Position numbers and translations under genes: made by a program
NCBI RefSeq assembly: GCF_009733865.1
Contig: NZ_WOFB01000001.1
Location: forward strand, 124,001-188,000
Direction of reading: 5' to 3'
Length of the DNA stretch: 64,000 nucleotides
Origin: Oceanobacillus salinisoli
GTDB taxonomy: Bacteria; Bacillota; Bacilli; Bacillales; Amphibacillaceae
Notes under the pieces: model-generated
The model's input: only the letters and a program-made list of their open reading frames with translations
Told to the model about the DNA's origin: nothing
Databases searched by the model: none
Part shown: positions 1 through 11,904 of the stretch, piece by piece
How positions within the stretch are numbered: position 1 is the first letter of the stretch
How the letters are laid out: every line of letters starts with the position of its first letter

Positions 1-2
1 CA

Positions 3-1969
<1,967 letters not shown>

Positions 1970-2044
1970 ATAATAGGCTGATTAATTAGCACATATAATT
2001 TCATAGATCGGTTTTTATTATTTCGGAATAGGGGTGATTGGATA

Positions 2045-3040
2045 ATGAAAAAAGTAATAAATGACCCAAATGAAGTTGTTCAGGATATGATAAAAGGATT
2101 GATAGCAGCACATCCAACATCATTAAGACAAATACCAAATACAACGGCTATAGCACGAAAGGAGGCTCCCGTTTTAAACAAGGTTGGTCTTGTAAGTGGT
2201 GGGGGTAGTGGACATGAGCCGGCACATGCTGGTTATGTTGGAAAAGGCATGTTAGATGCAGCGGTAGCAGGGGAAGTATTTACCTCACCAACTCCAGATC
2301 AAGTTTATGAAGCAATAAAAGCAGTTAACGGTAATAATGGCGTCTTTCTTATAATTAAGAACTACACTGGTGATGTCATAAATTTCGAAATGGCAGCAGA
2401 ATTAGCGGAAGCTGATGGTATACAAGTGGAAAAAGTAATTGTAAATGATGATGTAGCCGTTGAAGACAGTTCCTTTACCACTGGGAGAAGAGGTATTGCT
2501 GGAACCGTATTTGTTCACAAAATTAGCGGCGCAAAAGCTGAACAAGGTGCTAGTTTAGAAGAAGTTAAAAGAGTAGCAGAAAAAACTGTAGTAAATGTCC
2601 GTTCTATGGGGATGGCATTAACTCCTTGTACTGTGCCTGCAGCTGGAAAGCCGAGTTTTAGTTTGGATGCAAATGAAATGGAAATTGGAATTGGAATTCA
2701 TGGTGAAGCAGGAATTGAAAGGAAAAACATAGCATCTGCTGATGATATTGCCCAAGAGTTGACGGAGAAAATATTAAATGATATTGATTATGTCGAAGGT
2801 GATGAAGCTGCAGTTATGGTTAATGGCTTGGGTTCCACACCAGAAATGGAACTGTATATTATAAATAAAAGGGTGTCAGAAATTCTGGAAGAAAAAGGAA
2901 TACGTGTATACAAAACATTTGTAGGAGAGTTTATGACCTCACTGGAAATGGCGGGTTGTTCTGTAACACTTTTAAAATTGGATGCTGAATTAAAATCCTT
3001 ATTAGATGCTGAATCTCATGCACCTGCATTTCGTATATAA
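2045..3040 (+). CDS. dhaK: PTS-dependent dihydroxyacetone kinase, substrate-binding subunit DhaK
   Basis: Substrate-binding subunit (331 aa) of the dihydroxyacetone kinase that uses phosphoenolpyruvate through the PTS rather than ATP. His219 in GIGIHGEAG matches the histidine that holds dihydroxyacetone covalently. His57 (GSGHEP) and Asp110 (NYTGD) match the other active-site residues of the family. The gene starts 75 bases after glpK with GGGGTGAT upstream and ends 14 bases before dhaL. No DhaL-like domain is fused to it, which separates it from the single-chain ATP-dependent kinases. It should form a complex with DhaL and DhaM in the cytoplasm. Confidence 0.95.
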   Translation: MKKVINDPNEVVQDMIKGLIAAHPTSLRQIPNTTAIARKEAPVLNKVGLVSGGGSGHEPAHAGYVGKGMLDAAVAGEVFTSPTPDQVYEAIKAVNGNNGVFLIIKNYTGDVINFEMAAELAEADGIQVEKVIVNDDVAVEDSSFTTGRRGIAGTVFVHKISGAKAEQGASLEEVKRVAEKTVVNVRSMGMALTPCTVPAAGKPSFSLDANEMEIGIGIHGEAGIERKNIASADDIAQELTEKILNDIDYVEGDEAAVMVNGLGSTPEMELYIINKRVSEILEEKGIRVYKTFVGEFMTSLEMAGCSVTLLKLDAELKSLLDAESHAPAFRI

Positions 3041-3054
3041 GGGGAGTGTATTTC

Positions 3055-3681
3055 ATGGAATTAACCGTACAGGACAGTATATACTGGATTAAATTTGCAA
3101 ATGAGAGAATACAGTCTGAAAAAGAATATCTAACTTCCCTAGATCAAGCAATAGGTGATAGTGATCATGGCATTAATATGGCACGTGGTTTCCAACAATC
3201 AGTAAATAAAATATCTGATGGAAGTTATGTCCATGTCTCTGATGTTTTTAAGGATGTTGCAATGACAATGATGTCCAAAGTTGGCGGCGCTTCTGGTCCG
3301 TTATATGGTACTGCATTCTTAAGGTTATCCAGTGCCGTGAAAGAAAAAAATCCTTTAGATCATAAAGTTTTTGTAGAAGGGTTAGAAGATGCACTGAATG
3401 GTATAAAACAGCGAGGAAAGGCTAATAAAGGGGAGAAAACAATGGTTGATGTATGGGAACCAGTTGTCACCCTCCTAAATAAAAATAATGAAGTAACTGC
3501 TGAAGAAATAGTTAACACGGCTAAAGAAGCAATGGAACATACAAAGAAATTAGTGGCTACAAAAGGTCGTGCCTCCTATTTCAAGGAAAAATCCATTGGT
3601 CATATTGATCCGGGATCTGCTTCTTCCTTTTATCTTTTTGAGTCACTTGCAAAAGTCTGGAAAAGTGGTGGGCAAGCGTGA
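3055..3681 (+). CDS. dhaL: Dihydroxyacetone kinase, ADP-binding subunit DhaL
   Basis: Subunit that carries a tightly held ADP/ATP, receives phosphate from DhaM and passes it to dihydroxyacetone on DhaK (208 aa, normal for the family). The acidic metal-binding sequence AIGDSDHGINM near the N-terminus supplies the Asp residues that hold the Mg ions. The downstream GGASGPLYGT loop is also characteristic. The ATG at 3055 is preferred over an in-frame GTG at 3046, because AAGGGGA at 3039-3045 sits about ten bases before the ATG but directly abuts the GTG. The stop codon overlaps the start of dhaM by four bases, so translation of the two is coupled. Confidence 0.95.
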   Translation: MELTVQDSIYWIKFANERIQSEKEYLTSLDQAIGDSDHGINMARGFQQSVNKISDGSYVHVSDVFKDVAMTMMSKVGGASGPLYGTAFLRLSSAVKEKNPLDHKVFVEGLEDALNGIKQRGKANKGEKTMVDVWEPVVTLLNKNNEVTAEEIVNTAKEAMEHTKKLVATKGRASYFKEKSIGHIDPGSASSFYLFESLAKVWKSGGQA

Positions 3682-4046
3682 ATTTTGTTGGAATCGTTCT
3701 AATTTCTCATAGTTCAAAAATAGTGGAAGGCATTAAAGAACTTATTCGCCAGGTCATTACCGATGTACCAATAGAAATAGCCGGCGGAACAGAAAATAAT
3801 GAAATAGGCACAAGTATTGACAAAATTGCTAAAGCAATTCAAGATGCTGATCAAGGAAAGGGTGTTCTCCTTTTCTACGATATTGGAAGTGCCAAAATGA
3901 ATGCTGAAATGGCAGTTGAATTAGCAGAAACAGATGTGAAATTAGTCGATGCACCGTTAGTAGAGGGTGCATACATGGCCGCTGTTGAGTCCGGAATGGG
4001 GAAAAGTTTAGGGGAAATCTATAAAGCTATGAAGGAAGAATTTTAA
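3678..4046 (+). CDS. dhaM: Dihydroxyacetone kinase phosphotransfer subunit DhaM (EIIA-Man domain only)
   Basis: Single EIIA-mannose-type domain (122 aa) that takes phosphate from HPr and recharges the nucleotide on DhaL. His11 in LISHSSKIVEG is the expected phosphorylation site. The E. coli DhaM is a fusion with HPr-like and EI-like domains; this protein ends after the first domain, as is usual in Firmicutes, so it must use the general PTS proteins. Translation begins at GTG 3678, overlapping the dhaL stop (GTGA). In this window the only EI is the distant ptsI at 38841-40553, and no HPr with an active-site His is visible. Confidence 0.93.
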   Translation: MNFVGIVLISHSSKIVEGIKELIRQVITDVPIEIAGGTENNEIGTSIDKIAKAIQDADQGKGVLLFYDIGSAKMNAEMAVELAETDVKLVDAPLVEGAYMAAVESGMGKSLGEIYKAMKEEF

Positions 4047-4072
4047 TAACTGCTAATCTAAAACTATATGTA

Positions 4073-4102
4073 TTGTTACAATGTCGGTGGATATGTTATA
4101 CT
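4073..4102 (+). promoter_or_regulatory. Probable sigma-A promoter for glpD
   Basis: TTGTTA at 4073-4078 and TATACT at 4097-4102 are separated by 18 bases. This lies directly after dhaM and upstream of the glpD leader hairpin. It fits a vegetative promoter that makes a leader transcript of about 110 bases ahead of glpD. It was read by eye and not tested. Confidence 0.55.
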
Positions 4103-4137
4103 TATTATAAGTTAATATTTTGGACGGAGAATTGGAG

Positions 4138-4188
4138 AAACCGGAGCAACTAATGCTATAAATGCATTAGTATGTTTGCGGTTTTTTT
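4138..4188 (+). promoter_or_regulatory. glpD leader terminator, probable GlpP antitermination target
   Basis: The glpD leader can fold into a long hairpin. AAACCG (4138-4143) pairs with CGGTTT near 4179-4184, and inside it CTAATGC (4150-4156) pairs perfectly with GCATTAG (4164-4170). A run of seven T ends at 4188. This is an intrinsic terminator standing between promoter and gene. In B. subtilis, glp transcripts carry such a leader terminator, and GlpP bound to glycerol 3-phosphate allows read-through. I infer the same here; no glpP gene lies in the window. Confidence 0.65.
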
Positions 4189-4223
4189 CTTTTTTCGATC
4201 TATGTTAAAAAGGAGTGTGTAAG

Positions 4224-5891
4224 GTGAAGTTATTTTCAAGTCACCAACGCGATACTATAAATCAAAATTTTAAAAAAGTTACCCTGGATCTATTAGTAAT
4301 AGGTGGTGGAATAACTGGTGCAGGTATTTCTCTCGATGCGGTCACACGCGGTTTGAATACTGGGTTAATTGAAATGCAGGATTTTGCAGCAGGAACTTCC
4401 AGCCGCTCGACTAAGCTTGTTCATGGCGGTCTTCGGTATTTGCAGCAATTTGAATTTAAAATGGTTTCTGAGGTTGGGAAGGAAAGAGCAATTGTTTACG
4501 AAAATGGTCCACATGTCACAACACCAGAATGGATGATGTTACCACTTTATAAAGGAAGTACATTGGGACCGGTTACAACAAATATTGGCTTAAGAATCTA
4601 TGATTTTCTTGCCGGAGTTAAAAAGGAAGAGCGGAGGGTGATGCTTAATCCTGACCAAGCGATAGAAAAAGAACCACTCATAAAAAAACAAGGATTAAAA
4701 GGTGCTGGATATTATGTGGAATATAAAACAGATGATGCTAGATTAACGATAGAAGTATTAAAGAAAGCAGTGGAAAAGGGAGTTCATGCCATAAATTATA
4801 CGAAAGCAATTGATTTTCTTTACGATGAGTCAAATAAAATATGTGGTGTATTAGCAGAGGACCAGATTACAGGAGAGAGGCATAAAGTATTTGCCAAAAA
4901 GGTGGTTAACGCGAGTGGTCCATGGGTCGATGGGTTAAGGGAAAAAGATGGCTCAAAACAAGGAAAGGCATTGCATTTAACAAAAGGAATTCATTTGGTA
5001 TTTTCAAAAGAAGTTTTTCCGCTAAATCAGGCTATTTATTTTGATGCTCCAGACGGTAGAATGATCTTTGCAATACCTAGAGGTAAGAGAACGTATGTCG
5101 GAACAACTGACACCACGTATAAAGGGGACTTAACAAACCCTCAAGTGACAGATGAAGACCTGGATTATTTGCTAATGGCTATAGATTTTATGTTTCCTTC
5201 GTTAAAACTTAATGAAAGTCATGTTGAGTCAAGCTGGGCGGGATTACGCCCGTTAATTGCTGAGAATGGGAAAGGGGACAATCCAAGTGAAATATCTAGA
5301 AAGGATGAAGTTTTTGTTTCTGATTCTGGGCTTATTTCCATTGCAGGAGGTAAACTCACAGGCTACCGTCAGATGGCACTACAGATTGTTAACTTGGTTG
5401 TTAAACAATTAAAAGAAGAAGAAGGAATTCTTTATTCCGATTCCGTTACTAAAAATTTGCCAATATCAGGTGGGGAGGTCGGCGGTTCTAAGGGGTACCA
5501 AAGATTTAAGGGACAAAAATTATCAGAGGGGATGACCATCGGACTAAAAAAAGAAGATGCATTAAAATTAATTGAAACATATGGTTCGAACGTATCTGTT
5601 CTTTTTAATCTTTATCAGGACAAATTTGATGAAGCAGTTAAGGAAGGTATGGACCCTATTGTTTTATCGCAACTTATCTATGCAATGGAATATGAATTAG
5701 CATATAAGCCAGTGGACTTTTTCATACGAAGAACAGGAGCGTTATTTTTTGATATTGAATGGGTAAACCAACATAAAGAAAAAGTAATAAACTATATGCA
5801 AAAATCACTGAACTGGAGTAATAAACAAAAGAATCTTTACAGTAGTGAATTAGAGCAATCACTCCATGAAGCGGTAACACCTCTAAGATGA
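4224..5891 (+). CDS. glpD: Aerobic glycerol-3-phosphate dehydrogenase
   Basis: FAD-dependent, membrane-associated dehydrogenase (555 aa) that oxidises glycerol 3-phosphate to dihydroxyacetone phosphate and hands electrons to menaquinone. The N-terminal dinucleotide-binding motif VIGGGITGAGISLDA is followed by the family signature GTSSRSTKLVHGGLRYL. The C-terminal part resembles the usual GlpD cap domain. The GTG at 4224 is chosen because AAAGGAG (4208-4214) is nine bases away; the earlier in-frame GTG at 4215 touches the binding site. It is monocistronic, with its own promoter and leader terminator, and completes the glpFK route next to the dihydroxyacetone kinase route. Confidence 0.95.
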   Translation: MKLFSSHQRDTINQNFKKVTLDLLVIGGGITGAGISLDAVTRGLNTGLIEMQDFAAGTSSRSTKLVHGGLRYLQQFEFKMVSEVGKERAIVYENGPHVTTPEWMMLPLYKGSTLGPVTTNIGLRIYDFLAGVKKEERRVMLNPDQAIEKEPLIKKQGLKGAGYYVEYKTDDARLTIEVLKKAVEKGVHAINYTKAIDFLYDESNKICGVLAEDQITGERHKVFAKKVVNASGPWVDGLREKDGSKQGKALHLTKGIHLVFSKEVFPLNQAIYFDAPDGRMIFAIPRGKRTYVGTTDTTYKGDLTNPQVTDEDLDYLLMAIDFMFPSLKLNESHVESSWAGLRPLIAENGKGDNPSEISRKDEVFVSDSGLISIAGGKLTGYRQMALQIVNLVVKQLKEEEGILYSDSVTKNLPISGGEVGGSKGYQRFKGQKLSEGMTIGLKKEDALKLIETYGSNVSVLFNLYQDKFDEAVKEGMDPIVLSQLIYAMEYELAYKPVDFFIRRTGALFFDIEWVNQHKEKVINYMQKSLNWSNKQKNLYSSELEQSLHEAVTPLR

Positions 5892-6027
5892 TTAGAAATA
5901 GAAACGAAAGGGGAATGACAGAAATATAAATTGTTATTCTCCTTTTTTAACCAGTAAAATAGTTATATAATTAGCGTTTAAATTATGGTATACTTTTTTC
6001 GTATGTACGAATAATAGGGGGATACGC

Positions 6028-7023
6028 ATGCCACAGGTAAAGAACAAGAAAAAAAATAAAGGAAATATAGTTCCTTATATTCCTGATGGTGATTTTTATT
6101 TCACAAAGGGTGTAGAGGCTTTTCGCAATCGTAAATTTGATATTGCATTAAAATGGATGAAAAAGGCAGTGGAACAAAAGCCAAATGAACCTTTGTATCA
6201 ATGTCAAATGTCCGTAATTTATACAGAAATTGGTGCTTATCATGCAGCAAATCAACTACTGACAAATGTCCTGCAATCCAGTGATTATATTGATTGTTAT
6301 TATTTGATAGCCAATAATTATGCCCACTTAGGGCTTTTAAATGATGCGAAAAAATATGCAACGTCATATCTTGATAAAGAACCAAATGGGGACTTTAGCG
6401 AGGATGCAAAGCAACTTTTGGAACTAATCGAAATTGATGATGATGAGATTGAAGATTTTGATTTGGAAGATGAAGATGAGTTGCTTATTTATCAGGAAAC
6501 AGCCTTTTACCATATGGAAAAATTGGAATGGGAACAAGCGATTCCTGTCATAGAGGAAATGATTACATTATTCCCTGAGTATCCAATGCCAAAACATGAC
6601 TATACACAGGCGCTATTCTTCTCTGGAGACAGGGAGGAGGCCATTCAAAAGGAACTGGAATTGCTCAATGAAGATCCGAATTCATTATATAGTCTTACAA
6701 ATTTAGCTATATTTTATTACGAAATAAATGAGCAGGAAAAAAGTGACAAGTATTTACAAGCATTGCAAAACGTATACCCTATTCATGAACAACAAAAGCT
6801 AAAAATAGCTGTTACATTGGCTAGAACAGCAAATTATGAAGAGGCATACCTTCGTTTTCGCTCAATTTCAAAAGGAAAAGTGAAAAATCATGCTTCCTAT
6901 TTTCGTTGGTATAGTATTGCAGCCTATCACATAGGCGAGCCTGCAAAAGCATTGGAATACTGGAAAGAGGGATGTAACCTGCACCCACATCTCGCGAAAG
7001 AATCGGGGCCTTGGAATGCTTAA
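6028..7023 (+). CDS. Tetratricopeptide-repeat protein (YvcD-like)
   Basis: Soluble helical-repeat protein of 331 aa, made largely of tetratricopeptide units. Segments such as AFRNRKFDIALKWMKKAVEQ and the one beginning AFYHMEKLEWEQAIPVIEEM show the expected spacing of small and aromatic residues. A highly acidic linker (Asp/Glu-rich, about residues 130-152) separates two groups of repeats. There is no signal peptide or membrane segment. In B. subtilis a TPR protein called YvcD stands immediately before trxB, so the position matches. Its partners are unknown to me; it probably acts as a scaffold. Start ATG 6028 with GGGGG upstream. Confidence 0.8.
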   Translation: MPQVKNKKKNKGNIVPYIPDGDFYFTKGVEAFRNRKFDIALKWMKKAVEQKPNEPLYQCQMSVIYTEIGAYHAANQLLTNVLQSSDYIDCYYLIANNYAHLGLLNDAKKYATSYLDKEPNGDFSEDAKQLLELIEIDDDEIEDFDLEDEDELLIYQETAFYHMEKLEWEQAIPVIEEMITLFPEYPMPKHDYTQALFFSGDREEAIQKELELLNEDPNSLYSLTNLAIFYYEINEQEKSDKYLQALQNVYPIHEQQKLKIAVTLARTANYEEAYLRFRSISKGKVKNHASYFRWYSIAAYHIGEPAKALEYWKEGCNLHPHLAKESGPWNA

Positions 7024-7117
7024 GGAAAGTCATGTGTACAGAAAATGAGTACTTTTGAGCATAATAATAGACGTGCTGCGTTTGATTTTATAAGCTAGAG
7101 ATGTCTAAAATAAATAG

Positions 7118-8092
<975 letters not shown>

Positions 8093-8220
8093 ATTGAAAA
8101 AACAGTGTAAAAGCCGAAAATTAACGGAGTCTTAATGCTGTTGTAATATGCACGAAACAATTATGGGGTACACTAAAAATAACTAATTGACCCCCTTTTA
8201 ATTTATAGATTAGTTACTTG

Positions 8221-8251
8221 GCACAGGTGATAATCACCTGTGCATTTTTTT
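8221..8251 (+). terminator. Intrinsic terminator of trxB
   Basis: GCACAGGTGA (8221-8230) pairs perfectly with TCACCTGTGC (8234-8243) around a three-base loop, and a run of seven T follows. Confidence 0.92.
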
Positions 8252-8493
8252 GTCTTAAATGACAATTTTTTTATTTTCGACAAAATATTTCGCCATGTTT
8301 CGGAGATTTAGTCAAAACTAGGAAATCAGGAAAAACCTTCATTGCATGGAAGTTTCCTGTTATTCATAGTATAATAAAAGAAAGTCAATTTCTGAAACTG
8401 ACTAAAGAATTTTGATAATATTTATGGTAGAACATCATCATAGCTTAAATAAATCCTTCATTATCAGAGGCCTTTTTAAAGGGGAGAATTAAG
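8252..8493 (+). promoter_or_regulatory. rapZ upstream region
   Basis: About 240 bases without a gene. It holds a good TATAAT at 8370-8375 but no convincing -35 element at the right spacing, so the promoter of the rapZ-mgfK-whiA unit is only suggested. AAAGGGGAG just before 8494 is the ribosome binding site. I see no riboswitch or operator here. Confidence 0.4.
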
Positions 8494-9378
8494 ATGAATG
8501 ATAAAAATAGTGGAACGAAATTAGTAATTATAACAGGCATGTCTGGAGCTGGTAAAACAGTTGCTGTGCAAAGCTTTGAGGATCTCGGGTATTATTGTGT
8601 GGATAATCTGCCACCTACCTTACTTCCTAAATTTCTGGAATTAATGAAGGATTCCCAGAATACGATACAAAAAGTTGCTTTAGTAATGGACTTGAGAGGT
8701 CGGGAATTTTTTGATTCCCTTTTTGATGCGTTGGATACACTAGGAAAAGAAGAGTGGTTAGACGAACATATCCTATTTCTTGATGCTAAGGATGAAAAAC
8801 TGGTCAGCAGATATAAAGAAACAAGGCGTTCCCATCCATTGGATCCAGGAGGTTTGCCATTAAATGGGATTAGGCAGGAACGTGAGATTTTGGATTTGCT
8901 ACGAGGAAGAGCACAGCGAATTATTGATACGACTAATTTAAAGCCTCGGGAATTGCGTGAGAAAATTGTTAACATCTATTCAGAAGAAAAACAAGAGATC
9001 TTTTCGGTACATATGGTGTCATTTGGGTTTAAATATGGCATTCCTATAGATGCTGATACGGTGTTTGATGTGAGGTTTCTGCCTAACCCGCACTATGTCG
9101 GGAATTTACAGCCTTTAACAGGATTAAATCAGGAAGTATCCTCCTATGTCTTTAAATGGTCGGAAACACAAATGTTTATTGAAAAAGTACTCGATCTATT
9201 ACGATTTATGCTTCCACAGTATAAAAAAGAAGGAAAGTCACAATTAGTAATTGGAATTGGCTGTACGGGTGGGCAGCATCGTTCCGTTGCATTAGCTGAA
9301 CACTTCGCCAAAGAATTATCTTCCAACTATATTACCCATGTGAGTCACCGCGATATTGAAAAGAGAAAGGGACATTAA
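8494..9378 (+). CDS. rapZ: RNase adapter / nucleotide-binding protein RapZ (YvcJ)
   Basis: P-loop nucleotide-binding protein of 294 aa. The Walker A sequence GMSGAGKT is at residues 15-22, and the C-terminal RapZ domain contains the characteristic [12 protein letters not shown]. In E. coli RapZ guides the RNase that destroys the small RNA controlling glucosamine-6-phosphate synthase. The B. subtilis homologue YvcJ binds and hydrolyses nucleotides and affects competence. The start ATG 8494 follows AAAGGGGAG. The stop is four bases before the mgfK start, so these genes form one unit with whiA, the arrangement conserved through Firmicutes and Actinobacteria. Confidence 0.95.
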   Translation: MNDKNSGTKLVIITGMSGAGKTVAVQSFEDLGYYCVDNLPPTLLPKFLELMKDSQNTIQKVALVMDLRGREFFDSLFDALDTLGKEEWLDEHILFLDAKDEKLVSRYKETRRSHPLDPGGLPLNGIRQEREILDLLRGRAQRIIDTTNLKPRELREKIVNIYSEEKQEIFSVHMVSFGFKYGIPIDADTVFDVRFLPNPHYVGNLQPLTGLNQEVSSYVFKWSETQMFIEKVLDLLRFMLPQYKKEGKSQLVIGIGCTGGQHRSVALAEHFAKELSSNYITHVSHRDIEKRKGH

Positions 9379-9382
9379 TTAC

Positions 9383-10342
9383 ATGAATGACACAAACCAG
9401 CCACGAGTAGTAGTCATCGGAGGAGGTACCGGAATGCCAGTACTTCTAAGAGGACTTAAAAATTTACCTATCGATTTAACCGCTCTTGTCACCGTGGCTG
9501 ATGATGGTGGAAGTACGGGAAGAATTCGAAGTGAAATGGCGATACCAGCACCAGGGGATATACGTAATGTGATTGCTGCTTTATCGGATGCAGAACCAAT
9601 GTTATTGGAACTTTTTCAACATCGATTTTCTGTTGGAAATGGATTGTCCGGTCATTCATTAGGGAACCTTCTTTTAGCTGCAATGACCTCTATTACAGGA
9701 GATTTTTATGATGGAATAAAAGAAATTTCACGTGTGCTAAATGTGAAAGGAAACATTTACCCGATATCTAATCAAAATATGTCTTTGCATGCAAAGTTTG
9801 AAGATGGGACCTATGTATCCGGAGAATCCAATATTCCCAAAGTTAATAAACGGATAGAACGAGTATTTTTGGAACCACAGCCCATTAAACCATTGCCAAA
9901 TGCTGTTCGTGCGATTGAAAATGCTGATTTAGTCATTATTTCTCCAGGCAGCCTGTTTACGAGCATCATGCCAAATTTAGTTATTCCGCAGATTGATGTT
10001 GCTTTAAGAGAAACACAAGGAAAAGTTGTCTATATTTGCAATGTGATGACACAAGCTGGAGAGACAACGGGGTTTACGGCTTCGGATCATGTTCAGGCCA
10101 TTCAAAATCACATTGGTAAAGGGTGCGTGGATGCAATTGTTGTCCACAATGAACCAATTGAACAGTCGATTAGAGCCATCTATGCAGAAGAAAACGCTGA
10201 ACCAGTAGTATACGATATTGAAAAATTGGCAGATATGGGACTGGAAATTATTGAGGGTGACATTATTAATCATTCCAATAAGACGGTTAGACATGATAAA
10301 GATAAAGTCGCGAAATTATTATATTCCATTATAGCTAAGTAA
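9383..10342 (+). CDS. mgfK: Gluconeogenesis/cell-shape factor MgfK (YvcK)
   Basis: Protein of the YvcK/CofD-like family (319 aa), binding UDP-sugars in B. subtilis and needed for normal shape on gluconeogenic carbon sources. The N-terminal GGGTGMPVLLRGLK and DDGGSTGRIR motifs and the central GHSLGNLLLAA are family signatures. Translation could start at an in-frame TTG at 9356 inside rapZ. The ATG at 9383 gives the usual length and has AAAGGGA upstream, so I use it. It lies second in the rapZ-mgfK-whiA unit. Confidence 0.93.
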   Translation: MNDTNQPRVVVIGGGTGMPVLLRGLKNLPIDLTALVTVADDGGSTGRIRSEMAIPAPGDIRNVIAALSDAEPMLLELFQHRFSVGNGLSGHSLGNLLLAAMTSITGDFYDGIKEISRVLNVKGNIYPISNQNMSLHAKFEDGTYVSGESNIPKVNKRIERVFLEPQPIKPLPNAVRAIENADLVIISPGSLFTSIMPNLVIPQIDVALRETQGKVVYICNVMTQAGETTGFTASDHVQAIQNHIGKGCVDAIVVHNEPIEQSIRAIYAEENAEPVVYDIEKLADMGLEIIEGDIINHSNKTVRHDKDKVAKLLYSIIAK

Positions 10343-10369
10343 TGGTTTTTTAGGGAAGGGGGGAGTACG

Positions 10370-11317
10370 ATGTCCTTTGCTTCAGAAATAAAAAAGGAAT
10401 TAACGGCACTGGAAGTAGATAAATGCTGTGAGCATGCTGAGCTTGCTGCACTGATTAGGATGAACGGAGTGATTTCTGTAAATCGGTTGCAGTATTCATT
10501 GGATGTTCAGACGGAAAATGCTGCGATAGCAAGAAGAATCTATACATTGATTAAATCTAATTATGATCGCCCAGTTGAATTACTTGTGCGTAAGAAAATG
10601 AAATTAAAGAAAAATAATGTTTATATTGTTCGCTTGAAAGAGAAGGTACGTGAGTTGTTAACAGATTTGGGGATTATTAAGGATGCTTATACGGTTGTAA
10701 GAACGATATCTGATAAATACTCATCCAAGTCTTGCTGTAAAAGAGCATATCTTCGTGGAGCCTTCTTAGCAGGCGGATCCATTAATAATCCGGAAACATC
10801 CTCCTATCATTTGGAAATCTATAATTTTTATCAGGAGCATAATGAAGCATTATGTGAATTAATTAATTCATTTGGTCTACATGCGCGCACACTGGAACGG
10901 AAAAAAGGGTATATTGTGTATATTAAAGAAGCAGAAAAGATTACCGAACTTCTAAATATCATTGGTGCACATAATGCGTTATTTAAATTTGAAGACGTTC
11001 GTATCGTACGAGATATGCGAAATTCTGTAAATCGCTTAGTTAACTGTGAAACAGCTAATTTGAATAAAACAATTGGTGCTGCTTTTCGGCAAATTGAAAA
11101 TATTAAACTGATCGAAAATACGGTAGGGCTGGATAAACTGCCGGAAAAACTGCAGGAAATTGCGAAATTGCGTGTGCAGCATCAGGATGTATCGTTAAAA
11201 GAGCTAGGAGAATTGGTTTCTGGCGGGAAAATTTCTAAATCCGGTGTCAACCACCGTTTGAAGAAAATAGATGAATTTGCCGAAAAAATTAAGCAAGGTG
11301 AGGCATTGAATAATTAA
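10370..11317 (+). CDS. whiA: DNA-binding protein WhiA
   Basis: WhiA (315 aa) is a DNA-binding protein with an N-terminal LAGLIDADG homing-endonuclease-like fold and a C-terminal helix-turn-helix. The N-terminal part holds [17 protein letters not shown], the typical degenerate endonuclease motif. The C-terminal part contains [20 protein letters not shown], a helix-turn-helix. It controls sporulation division genes in Streptomyces and affects cell division and chromosome segregation in B. subtilis. GGGAAGGGGGGAG precedes ATG 10370. Last gene of the rapZ unit; a hairpin follows at 11336. Confidence 0.95.
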   Translation: MSFASEIKKELTALEVDKCCEHAELAALIRMNGVISVNRLQYSLDVQTENAAIARRIYTLIKSNYDRPVELLVRKKMKLKKNNVYIVRLKEKVRELLTDLGIIKDAYTVVRTISDKYSSKSCCKRAYLRGAFLAGGSINNPETSSYHLEIYNFYQEHNEALCELINSFGLHARTLERKKGYIVYIKEAEKITELLNIIGAHNALFKFEDVRIVRDMRNSVNRLVNCETANLNKTIGAAFRQIENIKLIENTVGLDKLPEKLQEIAKLRVQHQDVSLKELGELVSGGKISKSGVNHRLKKIDEFAEKIKQGEALNN

Positions 11318-11335
11318 TAGTGCTTTATAAGTAAT

Positions 11336-11367
11336 AAAGTTAAAAGGATATATTTCCTTTTAACTTT
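11336..11367 (+). terminator. Hairpin terminator after whiA
   Basis: AAAGTTAAAAGGA (11336-11348) and TCCTTTTAACTTT (11355-11367) form a perfect 13-base-pair stem with a six-base loop. The tail is only moderately T-rich, so termination is likely but may be partial, letting some transcripts reach crh. Confidence 0.7.
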
Positions 11368-11588
11368 GTTCATGATATAATACTGATAATTTAAAAGATT
11401 TACAGTTTGTTTTTTTTATATAAGCAGGTGCTGTTTAATGTAAAGTGTTAGTACTGTTTTAATAGATGATGATTTTGCCTTGGGGAAGGGAAAAGGAACT
11501 AAGGGCTGATATTATGGGCATACTTAATCTGGTATGATTATAAAATCAAAGTTGTTAGCGTTTTCTATTATCAGGGAGGATGAGGAGA

Positions 11589-11840
11589 TTGGTTGAAAGA
11601 TCAGTAAAGGTAGAATTAGAATCGGGGCTGCAAGCAAGACCAGCAGCACAATTTGTTCAAGAGGCAAACCGCTATTCATCACATTTATTTCTTGAAAAGG
11701 AAGGAAAAAAAGTGAATGCAAAGAGTATCATGGGAATCATGAGCTTGGCGATTGCTAGTGGGGAAGAGGTTACACTAATTGCTGATGGTCCGGATGAAGA
11801 AGAAGCTATTCATCATCTAAGTAATTTTGTTGTTAAGTGA
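11589..11840 (+). CDS. crh: HPr-like catabolite repression protein Crh
   Basis: Paralogue of the phosphocarrier HPr that cannot work in sugar transport but acts with CcpA in catabolite repression. From the TTG at 11589 the protein is 83 aa. Residue 15, the phosphorylated His in HPr, is Gln (GLQARPA), and Ser46 in NAKSIMGI, the target of HPr kinase, is kept. This is the defining Crh pattern. The TTG start is chosen because it aligns exactly with B. subtilis Crh and is nine bases after GGGAGG. An in-frame ATG at 11580 lies on the binding site itself. Position after whiA matches B. subtilis. Confidence 0.93.
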   Translation: MVERSVKVELESGLQARPAAQFVQEANRYSSHLFLEKEGKKVNAKSIMGIMSLAIASGEEVTLIADGPDEEEAIHHLSNFVVK

Positions 11841-11858
11841 TAAAATCATGTAAAATAA

Positions 11859-11895
11859 AAGAACCCCTTTCATCTATGTAATGAAAGGGGTTCTT
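11859..11895. terminator. Hairpin between crh and clpP
   Basis: AAGAACCCCTTTCAT (11859-11873) pairs perfectly with ATGAAAGGGGTTCTT (11881-11895), a 15-base-pair stem with a 7-base loop, just after the crh stop. The T-run is short on the + strand and the upstream side is A-rich, so it may serve both strands. Confidence 0.75.
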
Positions 11896-11904
11896 GTTAT
11901 CGTT

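Noticed and set aside
6101-6385. Minus-strand 94-codon frame within the TPR gene, and similar antisense frames elsewhere
   Set aside because: These are shadows of well-supported genes with no binding sites or recognisable domains.
8221-8251. Sigma-54 promoter (TTGGCAC near 8218)
   Set aside because: The GGCAC belongs to the trxB terminator stem and there is no TTGC at the -12 spacing.
11580-11588. ATG at 11580 as the crh start
   Set aside because: It sits on the binding site; the TTG at 11589 gives exact alignment of Gln15 and Ser46 with known Crh.
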